A stretch of DNA of 64,000 bases from an uncultured Prevotella sp. (GCA_900771975.1 CAAGPV010000038.1:62001-126000); one strand, 5' to 3'. Shown: positions 44,519-55,200, counted from the first letter of the stretch. Numbers and translations: made by a program. The notes: a model not told the origin generated them from the sequence alone.

Positions 44519-46186
44519 ATGGAAACTTTTCCCAGTTTTAACAAATTAATTGAAGATAGCATTATTGCACATTGGGACAATGATGCACTGACGGACTTTA
44601 AGGGTGCCACACTACAATACCATGACGTTGCACGAAAAATGGAAAAACTCCACATAATGTTTTCCAATAGCGGTATACAAAAAGGAGACAAAATAGCCTT
44701 GTGTGGACGTAACAGTTCTACGTGGGCTGCAGCTTTTCTTGCCATTTTGACCTATGGGGCTGTCGCAGTTCCTATCCTACACGAATTTATACCCGAGCAA
44801 ATACATAACATCGTCAATCATTCTGAAGCTAAATTGTTGTTTGTCGGAGATGTCGTGGCTACCCAAATTGACGCAACAAAAATGCCTTCACTGGAAGGTA
44901 TTATTTATCTTCCTGATTATTCTCTTCTGGTTTCTCGTACCGATAAATTAACTTATGCAAGAGAACATCTCAATGAATTGTTCGGACAACTTTATCCAAA
45001 GTATTTTAGAAAAGAACACATAAATTATTATAAGGAACAAAGTGGTGATGAGTTAGCCATTATCAATTACACAAGTGGAACCACAGGAAACTCTAAGGGA
45101 GTTATGATTCCCTATCGAGCTATGTGGAGCAATGCCGACTTTGCCCAACATGTTTTAGGTTCAAAGCTTAAATGCGGTGATAAGGTTATTAGCATTCTCC
45201 CTATGGCACACATGTATGGATTGGCCTTTGAATTTATTTTTGAATTCATCCACGGCATTCATGTTTACTATTTGACAAGAGTTCCATCTCCTGCCATAAT
45301 AGCGCAAGCACTTGCAGATGTTAAACCTGTCATTTTAATAGCCGTTCCACTTGTTATTGAAAAAATCATTCGTAAAAAAGTATTCCCGAAAATTCAGACT
45401 CACAAAATGCGCATACTTTTGAGTATGCCTATTGTCAGCAAGAAAGTAAAAGCGAAAATTTGCGAACAAGTTTACCAAGCGTTTGGAGGCAATCTTTATG
45501 AAGTCATCATTGGTGGAGCAGCACTCAATCAAGAAATTGAAGCCTTTTTAAAACAAATAGAATTTCCTTATACTGTTGGTTATGGTGCAACTGAATGTGC
45601 TCCGATAATCTGTTATAGAGATTGGCAAAGTTTTAAACAAGGCTCTTGTGGACAAGCGGCCTATCATCAAGAGGTAAAAATAGACAGCGCCAACCCAAAA
45701 TCAGTCCCCGGCGAAATCTTAACAAAAGGTCCTAACGTGTTATTAGGATATTATAAAAACGAAAATGCAACAAAAGCAAGCATTGATTCGGAGGGATGGT
45801 TTCACACAGGCGACTTGGGATTGATAGATGATGACGGTAATATATTTATAAAAGGACGATCCAAAAACATGTTGCTTGGCAGCAACGGTCAAAACATCTA
45901 TCCTGAAGAAATTGAGGATAAACTAAATTCATTACCTCTTGTTAGTGAAAGCATTGTTATTCAAGACGGCAATAAACTCATAGGCTTAGTCCATCCCGAT
46001 TATGATGAGGCCCAAAATTTGGGCTTAAATGATGCCGATATCGAAAAGATAATGGCAGAAAACCGTCTGCAACTAAACACAGAAATTCCAGCATACAGTA
46101 AGTTGTCTGCAATTACAATTCACAAAGAAGAATTCGAAAAAACGCCTAAAAAGAGTATCAAAAGGTATCTTTATACTAAGGCATAA
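44519..46186 (+). CDS. AMP-dependent acyl-CoA synthetase, copy 2
   Basis: 555 residues, colinear with copy 1 from end to end: both begin FPSFN/IPSFN, share YTSGTTGxSKGVM, ILPMAHMYG, GWFHTGDL and end FEKTPKKSIKRYLY. The N-terminal quarter and the C-terminal domain are most alike; the region around residues 200-290 differs more. This is an old tandem duplication, with both copies intact in all ANL motifs. No separate promoter is obvious in the 54-nt gap, so the two are probably co-transcribed. Confidence 0.93.
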   Translation: METFPSFNKLIEDSIIAHWDNDALTDFKGATLQYHDVARKMEKLHIMFSNSGIQKGDKIALCGRNSSTWAAAFLAILTYGAVAVPILHEFIPEQIHNIVNHSEAKLLFVGDVVATQIDATKMPSLEGIIYLPDYSLLVSRTDKLTYAREHLNELFGQLYPKYFRKEHINYYKEQSGDELAIINYTSGTTGNSKGVMIPYRAMWSNADFAQHVLGSKLKCGDKVISILPMAHMYGLAFEFIFEFIHGIHVYYLTRVPSPAIIAQALADVKPVILIAVPLVIEKIIRKKVFPKIQTHKMRILLSMPIVSKKVKAKICEQVYQAFGGNLYEVIIGGAALNQEIEAFLKQIEFPYTVGYGATECAPIICYRDWQSFKQGSCGQAAYHQEVKIDSANPKSVPGEILTKGPNVLLGYYKNENATKASIDSEGWFHTGDLGLIDDDGNIFIKGRSKNMLLGSNGQNIYPEEIEDKLNSLPLVSESIVIQDGNKLIGLVHPDYDEAQNLGLNDADIEKIMAENRLQLNTEIPAYSKLSAITIHKEEFEKTPKKSIKRYLYTKA

Positions 46187-46276
46187 AACAATTACGGCTA
46201 TCCGCCTGTTAACAAAAAGAAAATGTCTGTTTTCTTTATATAAGCGGATTCGATTTAAATATCCCCCTTTTTGCAC

Positions 46277-46401
46277 GATGCCCACGGCTTTGGCATCATG
46301 TGAACATTTGATGGGGACGAGATGCCCACCACATGGGCATCCGAGTTTCAACAAAATGGGCTATCGTTAGGAAATCCATTAGTAACTTCCTTACGATAGC
46401 C
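46277..46401. repeat. GATGCC hairpins and terminator downstream of acyl-CoA synthetase 2
   Basis: Three dyads in 125 bp: GATGCC...GGCATC (46277-46297), a perfect GATGCCCA/TGGGCATC (46322-46329 with 46335-46342), and a longer stem GGCTATCGTTAGGAA with TTCCTTACGATAGCC (46360-46401, one mismatch). The last is the likely shared terminator between the convergent genes. The first two share the GATGCCCAC core. Confidence 0.65.
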
Positions 46402-46443
46402 ATCATTTTTCAAAACCGATACTTGCTTATTCTCTATTGTGCT

Positions 46444-46614
46444 TTATTCTACCGTATTAATCCAAAAAAGCCATAAGATTATTGACAGTGCCAAAAGCGA
46501 AAGCACACATAATAAAACATATTTGAGAGCCTTTCGTTTCTTCTTTGCAGATAAAATCTTAGAAAAACTTGAAGATTTGTAGTGTCTGTGATGACGGTTA
46601 TTAAGTTCAATCAT
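46444..46614 (-). CDS. 56-residue single-TM basic peptide
   Basis: ATG at 46614 starts MIELNNRHHRHYKSSSFSK, followed by a basic patch AKKKRKALK, one hydrophobic helix VLLCVLSLLALSIILWLFW (about residues 33-51) and INTVE before the stop. By the positive-inside rule the His/Lys-rich N-terminus would be cytoplasmic. It begins 20 nt after the OprO/P porin stop on the same strand, so it is probably the last gene of the rlmD-porin run. I do not recognise it. The coherent charge pattern and operon position argue for a real gene. Confidence 0.6.
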   Translation of the reverse strand: MIELNNRHHRHYKSSSFSKILSAKKKRKALKYVLLCVLSLLALSIILWLFWINTVE

Positions 46615-46634
46615 CTTTATATGTTTGTAGAAAA

Positions 46635-47780
46635 TTAAAATCTGTAACTTACTTGGACATCCAATAAGGAATAATTATGATGGTCTTTAGCTAAACTTTT
46701 GTCATTCACCAAAGCATAAATACCACTAATTTCAATATTCTTGTTAAACTCATAATCTAATCCGAACTCATACTGAGTCTTCATTTTAGATGCATCGCCC
46801 GTAGGTTGATACATGTCGTATCTTGCTTTTGCGTGAAACTTCTCTTTAATAATAGGAGCAATAACCAAGGCATATACACCTTGCGCTTTATCGCCAAGGT
46901 TACCTAATGAGCAGTCGGTTGCCGAAGGATCATCTGTGTTTACTAATGCTTTTCGGAAAGCAAGTCCTGAAGAATGAACATATTCAGACCTGAGTGTCCA
47001 GTCATTCGTTTTGTATTCAGCCGAAAAGGCATATCTACGCTGCTGTAAGGTGCGTACACCATTATGTTCTTTGGCTTCTCCGTCCTGACCCATTTCTGTC
47101 CAGGTCCCCTTTCTGGAATATGATCCAGTCCAACCGAATGCACCAATTCTCATGCCTTTAACGGGCATCACCCATAATCCTCCTATAATGTTCTTTTGTT
47201 GGTCTACGTCTTTGACATTTATACCTTGACCGTTGAATACGCCTAACTGATAGTGTATCAAATTTCTTCCAGACTCGTTTTTCAAGACATCTCCTTGTAT
47301 TTGCAGACCAATATCACGACCATTGCTGGAGTGTTCGCCTACCCTATCTGTAAATCCAGCCAATTTCATGATCGCCTGTCCATATCCGATAAAGCCTTGG
47401 TCTATAGGATTCATCGGATTTTCAAAGGTAAATGGATTCTTAAACTGTCCTACCTTTACTCTAAAACAATTGTATTTTTGCCATTCAACAAAAAGATCAA
47501 CGACCTTAGGACTCGACCCTAATGTTGACGTGTTTCCGTTAAACTGAACTTGAGCTTTCCAATAGAAATCATTCATAACGCGTCCGTCTAACGAGAACCT
47601 TGCCATACGGAGGTTGAATGAATTAGCCTTTGAAAGATACTGATTGCTATATTGATATTGTATCATTCCATAGCCTGAAAGCCTTACATTATTTATCCAC
47701 TGTGATTTATTCTTTTCTTGAGCTGATATTTTCAGTAAAGCAGTGATTAACAACAACAATAATAAAACATTTCTTTTCAT
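46635..47780 (-). CDS. OprO/OprP-type phosphate-selective porin family protein
   Basis: 381 residues. Signal peptide: NVLLLLLLITALLKISAQ. The mature protein shows alternating beta strands and the family landmarks RMARFSLDGRV, FRVKVGQFKNPFTFENPMNP, LIHYQLGVFNGQGIN and a C-terminal LDVQVSYRF ending in Phe, the usual outer-membrane insertion signal. The OprP group forms trimeric anion channels; whether this one prefers phosphate is not known. It lies 22 nt after rlmD and before the small membrane peptide. Confidence 0.92.
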   Translation of the reverse strand: MKRNVLLLLLLITALLKISAQEKNKSQWINNVRLSGYGMIQYQYSNQYLSKANSFNLRMARFSLDGRVMNDFYWKAQVQFNGNTSTLGSSPKVVDLFVEWQKYNCFRVKVGQFKNPFTFENPMNPIDQGFIGYGQAIMKLAGFTDRVGEHSSNGRDIGLQIQGDVLKNESGRNLIHYQLGVFNGQGINVKDVDQQKNIIGGLWVMPVKGMRIGAFGWTGSYSRKGTWTEMGQDGEAKEHNGVRTLQQRRYAFSAEYKTNDWTLRSEYVHSSGLAFRKALVNTDDPSATDCSLGNLGDKAQGVYALVIAPIIKEKFHAKARYDMYQPTGDASKMKTQYEFGLDYEFNKNIEISGIYALVNDKSLAKDHHNYSLLDVQVSYRF

Positions 47781-47802
47781 TTTGTGTCTTTTTAGGTTTA
47801 AA

Positions 47803-49266
47803 TTAATTGTTATCTATAGATAATTGGTTTCTTCTTTCCAAAGCAACAACATTTTCCACATGTGGTGTATGTGGAAACATATCAACTGGTTGTACTGCTG
47901 TAATTTTATAGTAATTGTCCAATAAATTTAAATCTCTTGCTTGTGTTGCTGGATTGCAACTTACATAAACTATCTTTTTGGGTAATGCTTCTATAATTAC
48001 TTTAACAACATCTGAGTGCATTCCTGCACGCGGAGGATCGGTGACTATTACGTCTGGACGGCCGTGTCTGTCAATAAAGTCTTTAGTTAAAATGTTTTTC
48101 ATATCGCCCGCATAAAACAAGGTGTTGTCAATGTTGTTAACCAACGAATTTTCCTTTGCATCCTCGATAGCGTCTTCTACATATTCTATTCCTATTACTT
48201 TTTTGGCTTGACGCGCTATGAAATTAGCAATTGTTCCAGTCCCGGTATATAAATCATAAACTAATTCATTACCAGAAAGTTGCGCAAAGTCTTTTACAAC
48301 ATTATATAAATGGAATGCTTGTTCTGTATTGGTTTGATAAAAACTTTTTGCTCTAACCTTAAATTTTAGGTCGTCCATCAGTTCATAAATATAATCATTC
48401 CCTTTATAAACTTTGATCGGTAGATCCCCGAATGTGTCATTTCCCTTTTGGTTATTTACATATAACAAACTTGTAATCTGTGGAAAGCTTTCGCTTAAAT
48501 ACTTCAACAAGCCTTTAGCTGCTTCCTCATCTTTACTTGTATTATTAGCATCAAAGCAGAATTGTATTAACACCATCCATTCCCCTGAGTGGGAATTTCT
48601 TATCATTATATCACGTAAAAGCCCCTTTTGATTTCTTATATCATAAAAGGACATGTTTGTATTAATAGCATAATCCCTAATGGCATTTCTGATTTGATTG
48701 CAAAGATCGTCCATTAAATAACATTTTTCAATTGGATAAATCTTGTCAAATGCTCCAGATATATGAAAACCTACAACTCCCTCGGTTTGCAATTCTTCAA
48801 GCGATTTATCTTTAAACTCTTGCAATTCATCTGCAGTAAGCCATCTTTTGTTACAACATCCAAACTCTAATTTATTGCGATATTCTTGAGTTTTTGTAGA
48901 GCCCAAAATAGGATGAAATTCGGGCAACTCTACCTTTCCTATACGCGAAAGCTGGTCATAAACTTGCTTTTGTTTGGCCTGTAATTGTTGTTGATAGGGC
49001 AAATTTTGCCATTTACACCCACCGCATATACCAAAATGACTACAAAAAGGCTTTTCTCTTACATCACTATATTGTATGTATTTTATGACTTTTGCCTCAC
49101 AGTACTTATGCTTTTTCTTTACAACTTGTAAATCGACAATATCGCCAGGAACTACAAATGGCACAAATATTACTTTGTCTTCAATATGTGTTATGCATTT
49201 CCCTTCAGCTGCAACTGCTTCAATTTTGACATTATTATAAATTGGAAGTGTCTTTTTTTTACTCAT
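47803..49266 (-). CDS. rlmD: 23S rRNA (uracil-5-)-methyltransferase, RlmD/RumA type
   Basis: 487 residues. An N-terminal TRAM domain (about 5-70) is followed by the iron-sulfur cysteine set CSHFGICGGCKW (about 80-91). The S-adenosylmethionine-binding fold has YDLYTGTGTIANFIA (about residue 342), the TDPPRAGMH motif (about 422) and the catalytic cysteine in VYVSCNPATQARDL (about 446). Methylates uridine in 23S rRNA; Bacteroidota have one such enzyme in place of several, so the exact position is uncertain. On the minus strand TAACTTTG at 49293-49286 is a clear -7 box 20 nt upstream. Confidence 0.93.
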   Translation of the reverse strand: MSKKKTLPIYNNVKIEAVAAEGKCITHIEDKVIFVPFVVPGDIVDLQVVKKKHKYCEAKVIKYIQYSDVREKPFCSHFGICGGCKWQNLPYQQQLQAKQKQVYDQLSRIGKVELPEFHPILGSTKTQEYRNKLEFGCCNKRWLTADELQEFKDKSLEELQTEGVVGFHISGAFDKIYPIEKCYLMDDLCNQIRNAIRDYAINTNMSFYDIRNQKGLLRDIMIRNSHSGEWMVLIQFCFDANNTSKDEEAAKGLLKYLSESFPQITSLLYVNNQKGNDTFGDLPIKVYKGNDYIYELMDDLKFKVRAKSFYQTNTEQAFHLYNVVKDFAQLSGNELVYDLYTGTGTIANFIARQAKKVIGIEYVEDAIEDAKENSLVNNIDNTLFYAGDMKNILTKDFIDRHGRPDVIVTDPPRAGMHSDVVKVIIEALPKKIVYVSCNPATQARDLNLLDNYYKITAVQPVDMFPHTPHVENVVALERRNQLSIDNN

Positions 49267-49396
49267 TATTAATAGAATTTTGGCACAAAGTTAGTAATAA
49301 TTTCTTAATATAGTTTTCATACTTCAAGTTTTAACCATCTGTTTGCGCAAACACAAGAAACACATTATCATTAAGCAACAATTTCAAAACGAAAAG

Positions 49397-49428
49397 TTTG
49401 CGGTAATCAACCAATTTTGATATATTTG
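49397..49428 (+). promoter_or_regulatory. Promoter of ppdK
   Basis: TTTG (49397-49400), 20 nt spacer, TATATTTG (49421-49428). The ppdK start codon at 49468 is 40 nt downstream. This promoter also argues against the longer reading frame that starts at 49417, since that start would lie inside it. Confidence 0.75.
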
Positions 49429-49467
49429 CAAAACCGAATAATCAAATACGAAATATATTACAATATT

Positions 49468-52188
49468 ATGAAAGAAAAAAGAGTTTTCTTGTTTGGAAAT
49501 GGAAAAGCAGAAGGTAATGCAAAAATGCGAGAGCAATTGGGTGGCAAGGGTGCCAATCTCGCAGAAATGAATTTGTTAGGTGTCCCCGTTCCTCCTGGCT
49601 TTACCATTACAACAGATTGTTGCAATGAGTATTACAAAGTAGGCCAAGACAAAATCATGGAATTGCTTCGTCCGGAAGTTATCCCAGCAGTTAAGCATAT
49701 AGAGACATTGATGAATTCCAAATTTGGTGATACCGAAAATCCTCTTTTGGTAAGTGTTCGGTCTGGAGCTCGTGCTTCTATGCCTGGAATGATGGACACT
49801 ATTTTAAATCTTGGTCTGAACGATGCTGTTGCCGAAGGATTGGTCCGCAAGACCCAAAATCCACATTTCGTATACGACTCTTATAGACGATTTGTGCAAA
49901 TGTATGGAGATGTTGTCCTTGAAATGAAACCAGCGAATAAGGAAGACATTGATCCGTTTGAAGAAATTATAGAATCCGTTAAAGCTGAAAGAGGAGTCAA
50001 ATTAGACAAAGACTTAAGCGTAGAAGAACTAAAACATCTTGTAACACTATTTAAAGATGCTATCAAGAAACGAACTGGTAAAGATTTCCCAGAAGATCCT
50101 ATTGAACAATTATGGGGGGCCATTTGCGCTGTGTTCCGTAGTTGGATGAATGAAAGGGCTATTCTTTATAGAAAAATGGAAGGTATACCTGATGAATGGG
50201 GAACAGCAGTTAGCGTCATGGCAATGGTATTTGGAAATATGGGCGATACGTCAGCAACAGGTGTATGCTTCAGTCGTGATGCAGGAAACGGAGAAAATAT
50301 ATTCAATGGTGAATATTTGGTTAATGCACAAGGTGAAGATGTTGTTGCCGGCATAAGGACTCCACAACAAATTACTAAAGTTGGCTCACAACGGTGGGCA
50401 GAAAGAATAGGACTTTCCGAGCAAGAAAGAGTAGACAAATATCCATCCATGGAAGAAGCCATGCCAGAAATATTTGACCAGCTTAATTCCATCCAAGACA
50501 TGTTAGAGCATCATTATCACGACATGCAAGACATGGAATTTACGGTTCAAGAAGGTAAGTTGTGGTTCTTGCAAACAAGAAACGGCAAACGCACTGGAAC
50601 AGCAATGGTTAAAATTGCTATGGACTTGTTGCATGAAGGGTTGATCGATGAGAAAACCGCTATTATGAGATGTGAACCACAAAAGTTGGACGAACTCCTT
50701 CATCCGGTTTTTGACAAGCTTGCACTTCAGAAAGCCACTATGATTACCCAAGGCCTTCCTGCAAGTCCTGGAGCAGCATGCGGACAAATCGTTTTTCATG
50801 CAGACGATGCTGAAGCATGGCACGCAGATGGCCATAAAGTAATCATGGTTCGTATAGAAACTAGTCCTGAAGACCTCGCTGGAATGTCTGCTGCTGAAGG
50901 CATACTTACAGCAAGAGGTGGTATGACTTCTCATGCAGCCGTTGTGGCACGTGGTATGGGCAAGTGTTGTGTTTCCGGTGCCGGTGCCATTAATGTCGAC
51001 TACAAATCCAAGACCGTAGAAATAGATGGTAAGGTTTATAAGGAAGGCGATTATATTTCATTAAACGGTTCAACTGGTAAAGTATATGCAGGGGCAGTAC
51101 CAACAAAAGCTGCTGAACTTAGTGGCGATTTCAAAGAATTGATGGACTTGTGCGACAAATACACAAAACTGCAAGTTCGAACCAATGCAGACACGCCACA
51201 TGACGCTCAAGTTGCTCGTGAATTTGGTGCAAAAGGTATTGGATTAACCCGAACAGAGCATATGTTCTTTGATGGAAAGAAAATCATTGCCATGCGAGAA
51301 ATGATTTTGGCAGACACTCCACAAGGACGAGAAAAGGCCTTGGAGAAACTTCTACCCTATCAAAAGGCTGACTTTAAGGGTATATTGAAAGCGATGGATG
51401 GACTTCCTGTGAATATTCGATTGTTGGACCCACCTCTTCACGAATTTGTTCCGCATGATAAACAAGGTCAGCAAGTTATGGCTGATGAAATGGGAGTTGA
51501 CATTGAAACTATTAGACGCCGTGTTGAGAGTTTGGCAGAAAACAACCCAATGCTTGGCCACCGCGGTTGTCGTTTGGGAATTACCTTCCCTGAAATAACA
51601 GCTATGCAAACACGTGCAATATTGAGCGCTGCTTGTGAACTTAAGAAAGAGGGATACAATCCACGGCCAGAAATTATGGTTCCATTAATTGGTACTGTCA
51701 ACGAATTCCGTCAGCAAAAAGCAGTTATTCTAAAAACATCACGCAAAGTTTTTGAAGAATATGGAATGAAAATAGACTTTGAAATCGGAACAATGATTGA
51801 GATACCACGTGCTGCTCTTACTGCTGACAAGATCGCATCAGAAGCTCAATATTTCAGTTTCGGTACGAATGACCTTACGCAAATGACATTTGGCTATTCA
51901 CGTGACGATATAGCTTCATTCTTGCCTGTATACTTGGAAAACAAGATCCTCAAAGTTGATCCGTTCCAAGTGCTCGATCAAGAAGGTGTTGGACAATTGG
52001 TTAAAATGGCTGTGGACAAAGGTCGCACAGTTCGTCCTGAGTTGCGTACTGGCATTTGTGGTGAACATGGAGGAGAACCAACTTCTGTTAAATTCTGTGC
52101 AAGAATTGGTCTTAACTATGCAAGTTGTTCCCCATTCCGTGTGCCAATAGCCCGTTTGGCTGCGGCGCAGGCTGCCGTTGAGGAATAA
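49468..52188 (+). CDS. ppdK: Pyruvate, phosphate dikinase
   Basis: 906 residues from MKEKRVFLFGNGKAEG. Interconverts pyruvate, ATP and phosphate with phosphoenolpyruvate, AMP and pyrophosphate. The N-terminal ATP-grasp part has LGGKGANLAEMN (about 24) and SVRSGARASMPGMMDTILNLG (about 96). The swivelling phosphohistidine domain has the catalytic His in GGMTSHAAVVARGMGK (about 475). The C-terminal PEP-binding barrel has EHMFF, SFGTNDLTQMTFGYSRDD (about 805) and the catalytic Cys in RTGICGEHGG (about 860). I chose the start at 49468 because of the promoter and conserved N-terminus. It is monocistronic with a strong terminator. Confidence 0.97.
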   Translation: MKEKRVFLFGNGKAEGNAKMREQLGGKGANLAEMNLLGVPVPPGFTITTDCCNEYYKVGQDKIMELLRPEVIPAVKHIETLMNSKFGDTENPLLVSVRSGARASMPGMMDTILNLGLNDAVAEGLVRKTQNPHFVYDSYRRFVQMYGDVVLEMKPANKEDIDPFEEIIESVKAERGVKLDKDLSVEELKHLVTLFKDAIKKRTGKDFPEDPIEQLWGAICAVFRSWMNERAILYRKMEGIPDEWGTAVSVMAMVFGNMGDTSATGVCFSRDAGNGENIFNGEYLVNAQGEDVVAGIRTPQQITKVGSQRWAERIGLSEQERVDKYPSMEEAMPEIFDQLNSIQDMLEHHYHDMQDMEFTVQEGKLWFLQTRNGKRTGTAMVKIAMDLLHEGLIDEKTAIMRCEPQKLDELLHPVFDKLALQKATMITQGLPASPGAACGQIVFHADDAEAWHADGHKVIMVRIETSPEDLAGMSAAEGILTARGGMTSHAAVVARGMGKCCVSGAGAINVDYKSKTVEIDGKVYKEGDYISLNGSTGKVYAGAVPTKAAELSGDFKELMDLCDKYTKLQVRTNADTPHDAQVAREFGAKGIGLTRTEHMFFDGKKIIAMREMILADTPQGREKALEKLLPYQKADFKGILKAMDGLPVNIRLLDPPLHEFVPHDKQGQQVMADEMGVDIETIRRRVESLAENNPMLGHRGCRLGITFPEITAMQTRAILSAACELKKEGYNPRPEIMVPLIGTVNEFRQQKAVILKTSRKVFEEYGMKIDFEIGTMIEIPRAALTADKIASEAQYFSFGTNDLTQMTFGYSRDDIASFLPVYLENKILKVDPFQVLDQEGVGQLVKMAVDKGRTVRPELRTGICGEHGGEPTSVKFCARIGLNYASCSPFRVPIARLAAAQAAVEE

Positions 52189-52214
52189 CGCGAAAGTCCT
52201 CTAAATCCAAGGAG

Positions 52215-52256
52215 TTAGGCTGTAAGCCCCGATATATAAAGGGGATTACAGCCTAA
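52215..52256 (+). terminator. Terminator of ppdK
   Basis: A 16-bp stem TTAGGCTGTAAGCCCC with GGGGATTACAGCCTAA (one mismatch, 10-nt loop) is followed by GTTATTTTT. It lies 27 nt after the ppdK stop and directly before the mobile-element remnant. Confidence 0.9.
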
Positions 52257-52294
52257 GTTATTTTTAGGCGGTATGCACATCCTGCACGATAATC

Positions 52295-55200
52295 ATGCAG
52301 AGTGTGTTCAATTCGATGTATGATTTGATACAGGGGAGACGTGAAGCAGACATTTTCTCTCAGGGTAATGTAGACAATCGTCCTCGTACATTGGCAGAAG
52401 CAATAAAGGAAGTATTAAAAATAGACTATAATGGAAAGACTGGAAGTAATATTGTGGGTGTCGGTTCTGAGACGGGCATCGAAAGGAGACGTGGAGGCAC
52501 AGGAGATGTTGAAAGAGGAGGACGAGGCACGGAAGGAGAACGGGCTGCCGACGGTAAGGGAAGAGCTAAAGGCCATGCTGGAGAAGAAGGAGTAGCCGAG
52601 AAGCGGAAAGCGCAGCATCCATCTTCGGTTGCGTCCAAGGATAATCAGGGTAATCCGTTGAACGCTGATGGAACATTGAAGTTGGAGAAGGTGAAGTCTG
52701 TTGATGATTTGACAGACGAGGACTTCTCGAAGCCTACACGTAATGTAGAGCTTCCTGCAATTCCTAAGAATGTTGATGATGCTATTGGGGCAAATGGCAA
52801 ACCTATTATTATCAAGAAGAATATCTTTGAGAAGAACTGGAATACACACAAATTCCCGTTTGACGAAAGCCGTTCGATATTAAAGGCAGCATTGTATGGC
52901 ACAGACTTAGTGGGACGTACTCAGCCGACAAAGAAACCTCTCCATTGGGTTGCGATAAAGTTGGACGAGAAAAGTCCTATTGTAGTGCTTGAAGTGAATG
53001 AGAATAAAGATAACGTTGAGATTGTAGGATGGTACACACTTGACGAAAGAAACCTTGAAAGAATAAAAAGACAAGCTGAGAAGAACGGCGGCGAACTCGT
53101 CATGTTATTCCCTAAGGATAAGGTGGAAAGCCTTTCCACTCCTCTTGACGGCTTGTCTTCCGAAAGCAAAGTTACTGCAAAAGCGCCTAAGAAGCAAGGG
53201 AAAGGGAAGAAAAAAGTTGAACCAGGTCAGCAGGTAGACTATTATTCTGCCTTTGCCGAACAATATGGTTTGGACGCGAAGAAAGAAACCGTGGCCAATG
53301 CTTCTGCAAAAGCTAAGGAAGTGAAAGGGCTTAGCCACAAGTTGAAAGACAGATATCCGACTTCTTTATATCTGCTTGAACGTGACATTTCGGATATGGA
53401 AGAGATGGTGGCCAATGGCGAGGTTTCGCCAAAGAGAGTGGAACGTGTTCGCTCAGAAATAAAAAGGTTGAATGGCTTGCTTGCTGATTATGAGCGGTTG
53501 GCGACTCCAGAAGAACGAAGCTGGCGCGATATGAAAGCCGAACATCCGGATGAAATTGTTGTTGTAGACAATGGTAATGGTCTGTTGGTTGTGTGTCAGG
53601 AAGATGTTAAGGCAACCAATAAAGCTATTGGGCTAAAACTCGATGCTCCTGTTACTGAAAACCTTATCGTGACAACCAACGAAGAGCAGGGAATGCCGTT
53701 TACGACAATGAGAGTAACGCTTGAAGATTTGCAAAGGTTGTCTGACAAGGGGGTAAAATATGTTGTTCTTGACAAGAATGGAAATCAAGAAAAAGAAAAG
53801 AGATTTTCAGAAAGATTGCAAAATGCCATTGCTGAGACCGAAACCGAGCCTACAGAGGCTCAGAAGAAGGCTGGAAACTACAAGAAGGGACATCTTTCCT
53901 TCGGTGGCTATGACTTTACCGTAGAGACACCGAAGGGCGTGACACGTAGCGGTAAGGACGAGCAGGGCAAGCCTTGGAGCGTGACCATGCACGATACTTA
54001 TGGCTACATCTTGGGCAAGATTGGTGTGGATGGTGATCATATTGATATGTTCATCAATGATGATGCCGACCTTGATACTTTTGATGGAAATGTAGTAGTA
54101 ATAGACCAAGTTAATCCAAAGACTGGTGAATTTGACGAGCATAAGGTGATGTATGGCTATCCTGATGAGGTGGCTGCTACAGAGGCTTATCTTGCCAACT
54201 ATTCTCCAGGATGGAAGGGACTTGGTAAGGTTACTTCTGTGCCTAAGGCTACCTTTGACAAGTGGCTTGAATCTTCTGACCGCAAGACTAAGCCATTCCG
54301 TGAGTATGCTATGGTGAAGAAAGAGACAGAGGGCAATAAGCCTTCTGAAGCCTCTCTAAGCCTTTCTACGCCTTTGACAGATGAGGAGGTTGTGGCTATT
54401 ACTGATGCGATGAAGGCTAATGCTACGGTTGCTCCAACTGTTGAAATCAACGATGCGAACTGGAAGGAGTCTGTTGATACGCCAGTCGGTAGTGTGAAAA
54501 TGGGAGAAAACCAAAAGGCTAAACTATTTGCCAAAGGCAGAGAGTTGCAGTATGGTATGCTCCTTGAAACGCTCTCTAATCCAGATGTTGTACTTGAAGA
54601 AAAGGACAAGGAGCAAAATATGTTCCATGAACGTCCTTCTTCATATCTGTTCGTCAAGACATTCCAAAAGGAAGACGGTTCAAAGTTTGTTCACTTCGAG
54701 AGCGTGACGGTATCGCAGGAAGGAATGGAGGTTTCTATTAGTTCTCATATAATTCGTGAGAACCAGTTGAAAAATAAGTTGAAGAGTGATAGGTTGCTTT
54801 ATAAAGCGACTGCACTCGATGCACCTGCCAATACATCCGCAGAGCAACCTATCGTTGGTGGCAGCCTTTCTTCTACAGGCAAAGATACAGAAAATGTATC
54901 TGAAAAGCAAGAGAATGGTGGAGAAAATGCTGGCAAGGTTCGTCTGCAGAAGGATGAGGGTTACTCTGAGTTTGCGGAGAAGCATGGTGTTTCTGCTGAC
55001 GATGTTAGACGGTATGCGGAAGGTATGGCGACGGGCAATCTGGCTTTGGCTAATCAGGCGATTGCGGAGATACGTCGTTCTAAGCGTATCGAGCATCGTG
55101 GCACTAAGCTGTCGGAGTTTGCGAAATTGTTTGCTCCGTTAAAGAATGAGTTGTATGAGAGGTTCGGCGATATGGACGAGCTTCAGCAGGAGTATGTGCG

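Noticed and set aside
49417..49467. Upstream start for ppdK at 49417
   Set aside because: It would begin inside the promoter (49397-49428) and adds residues not seen in the family.
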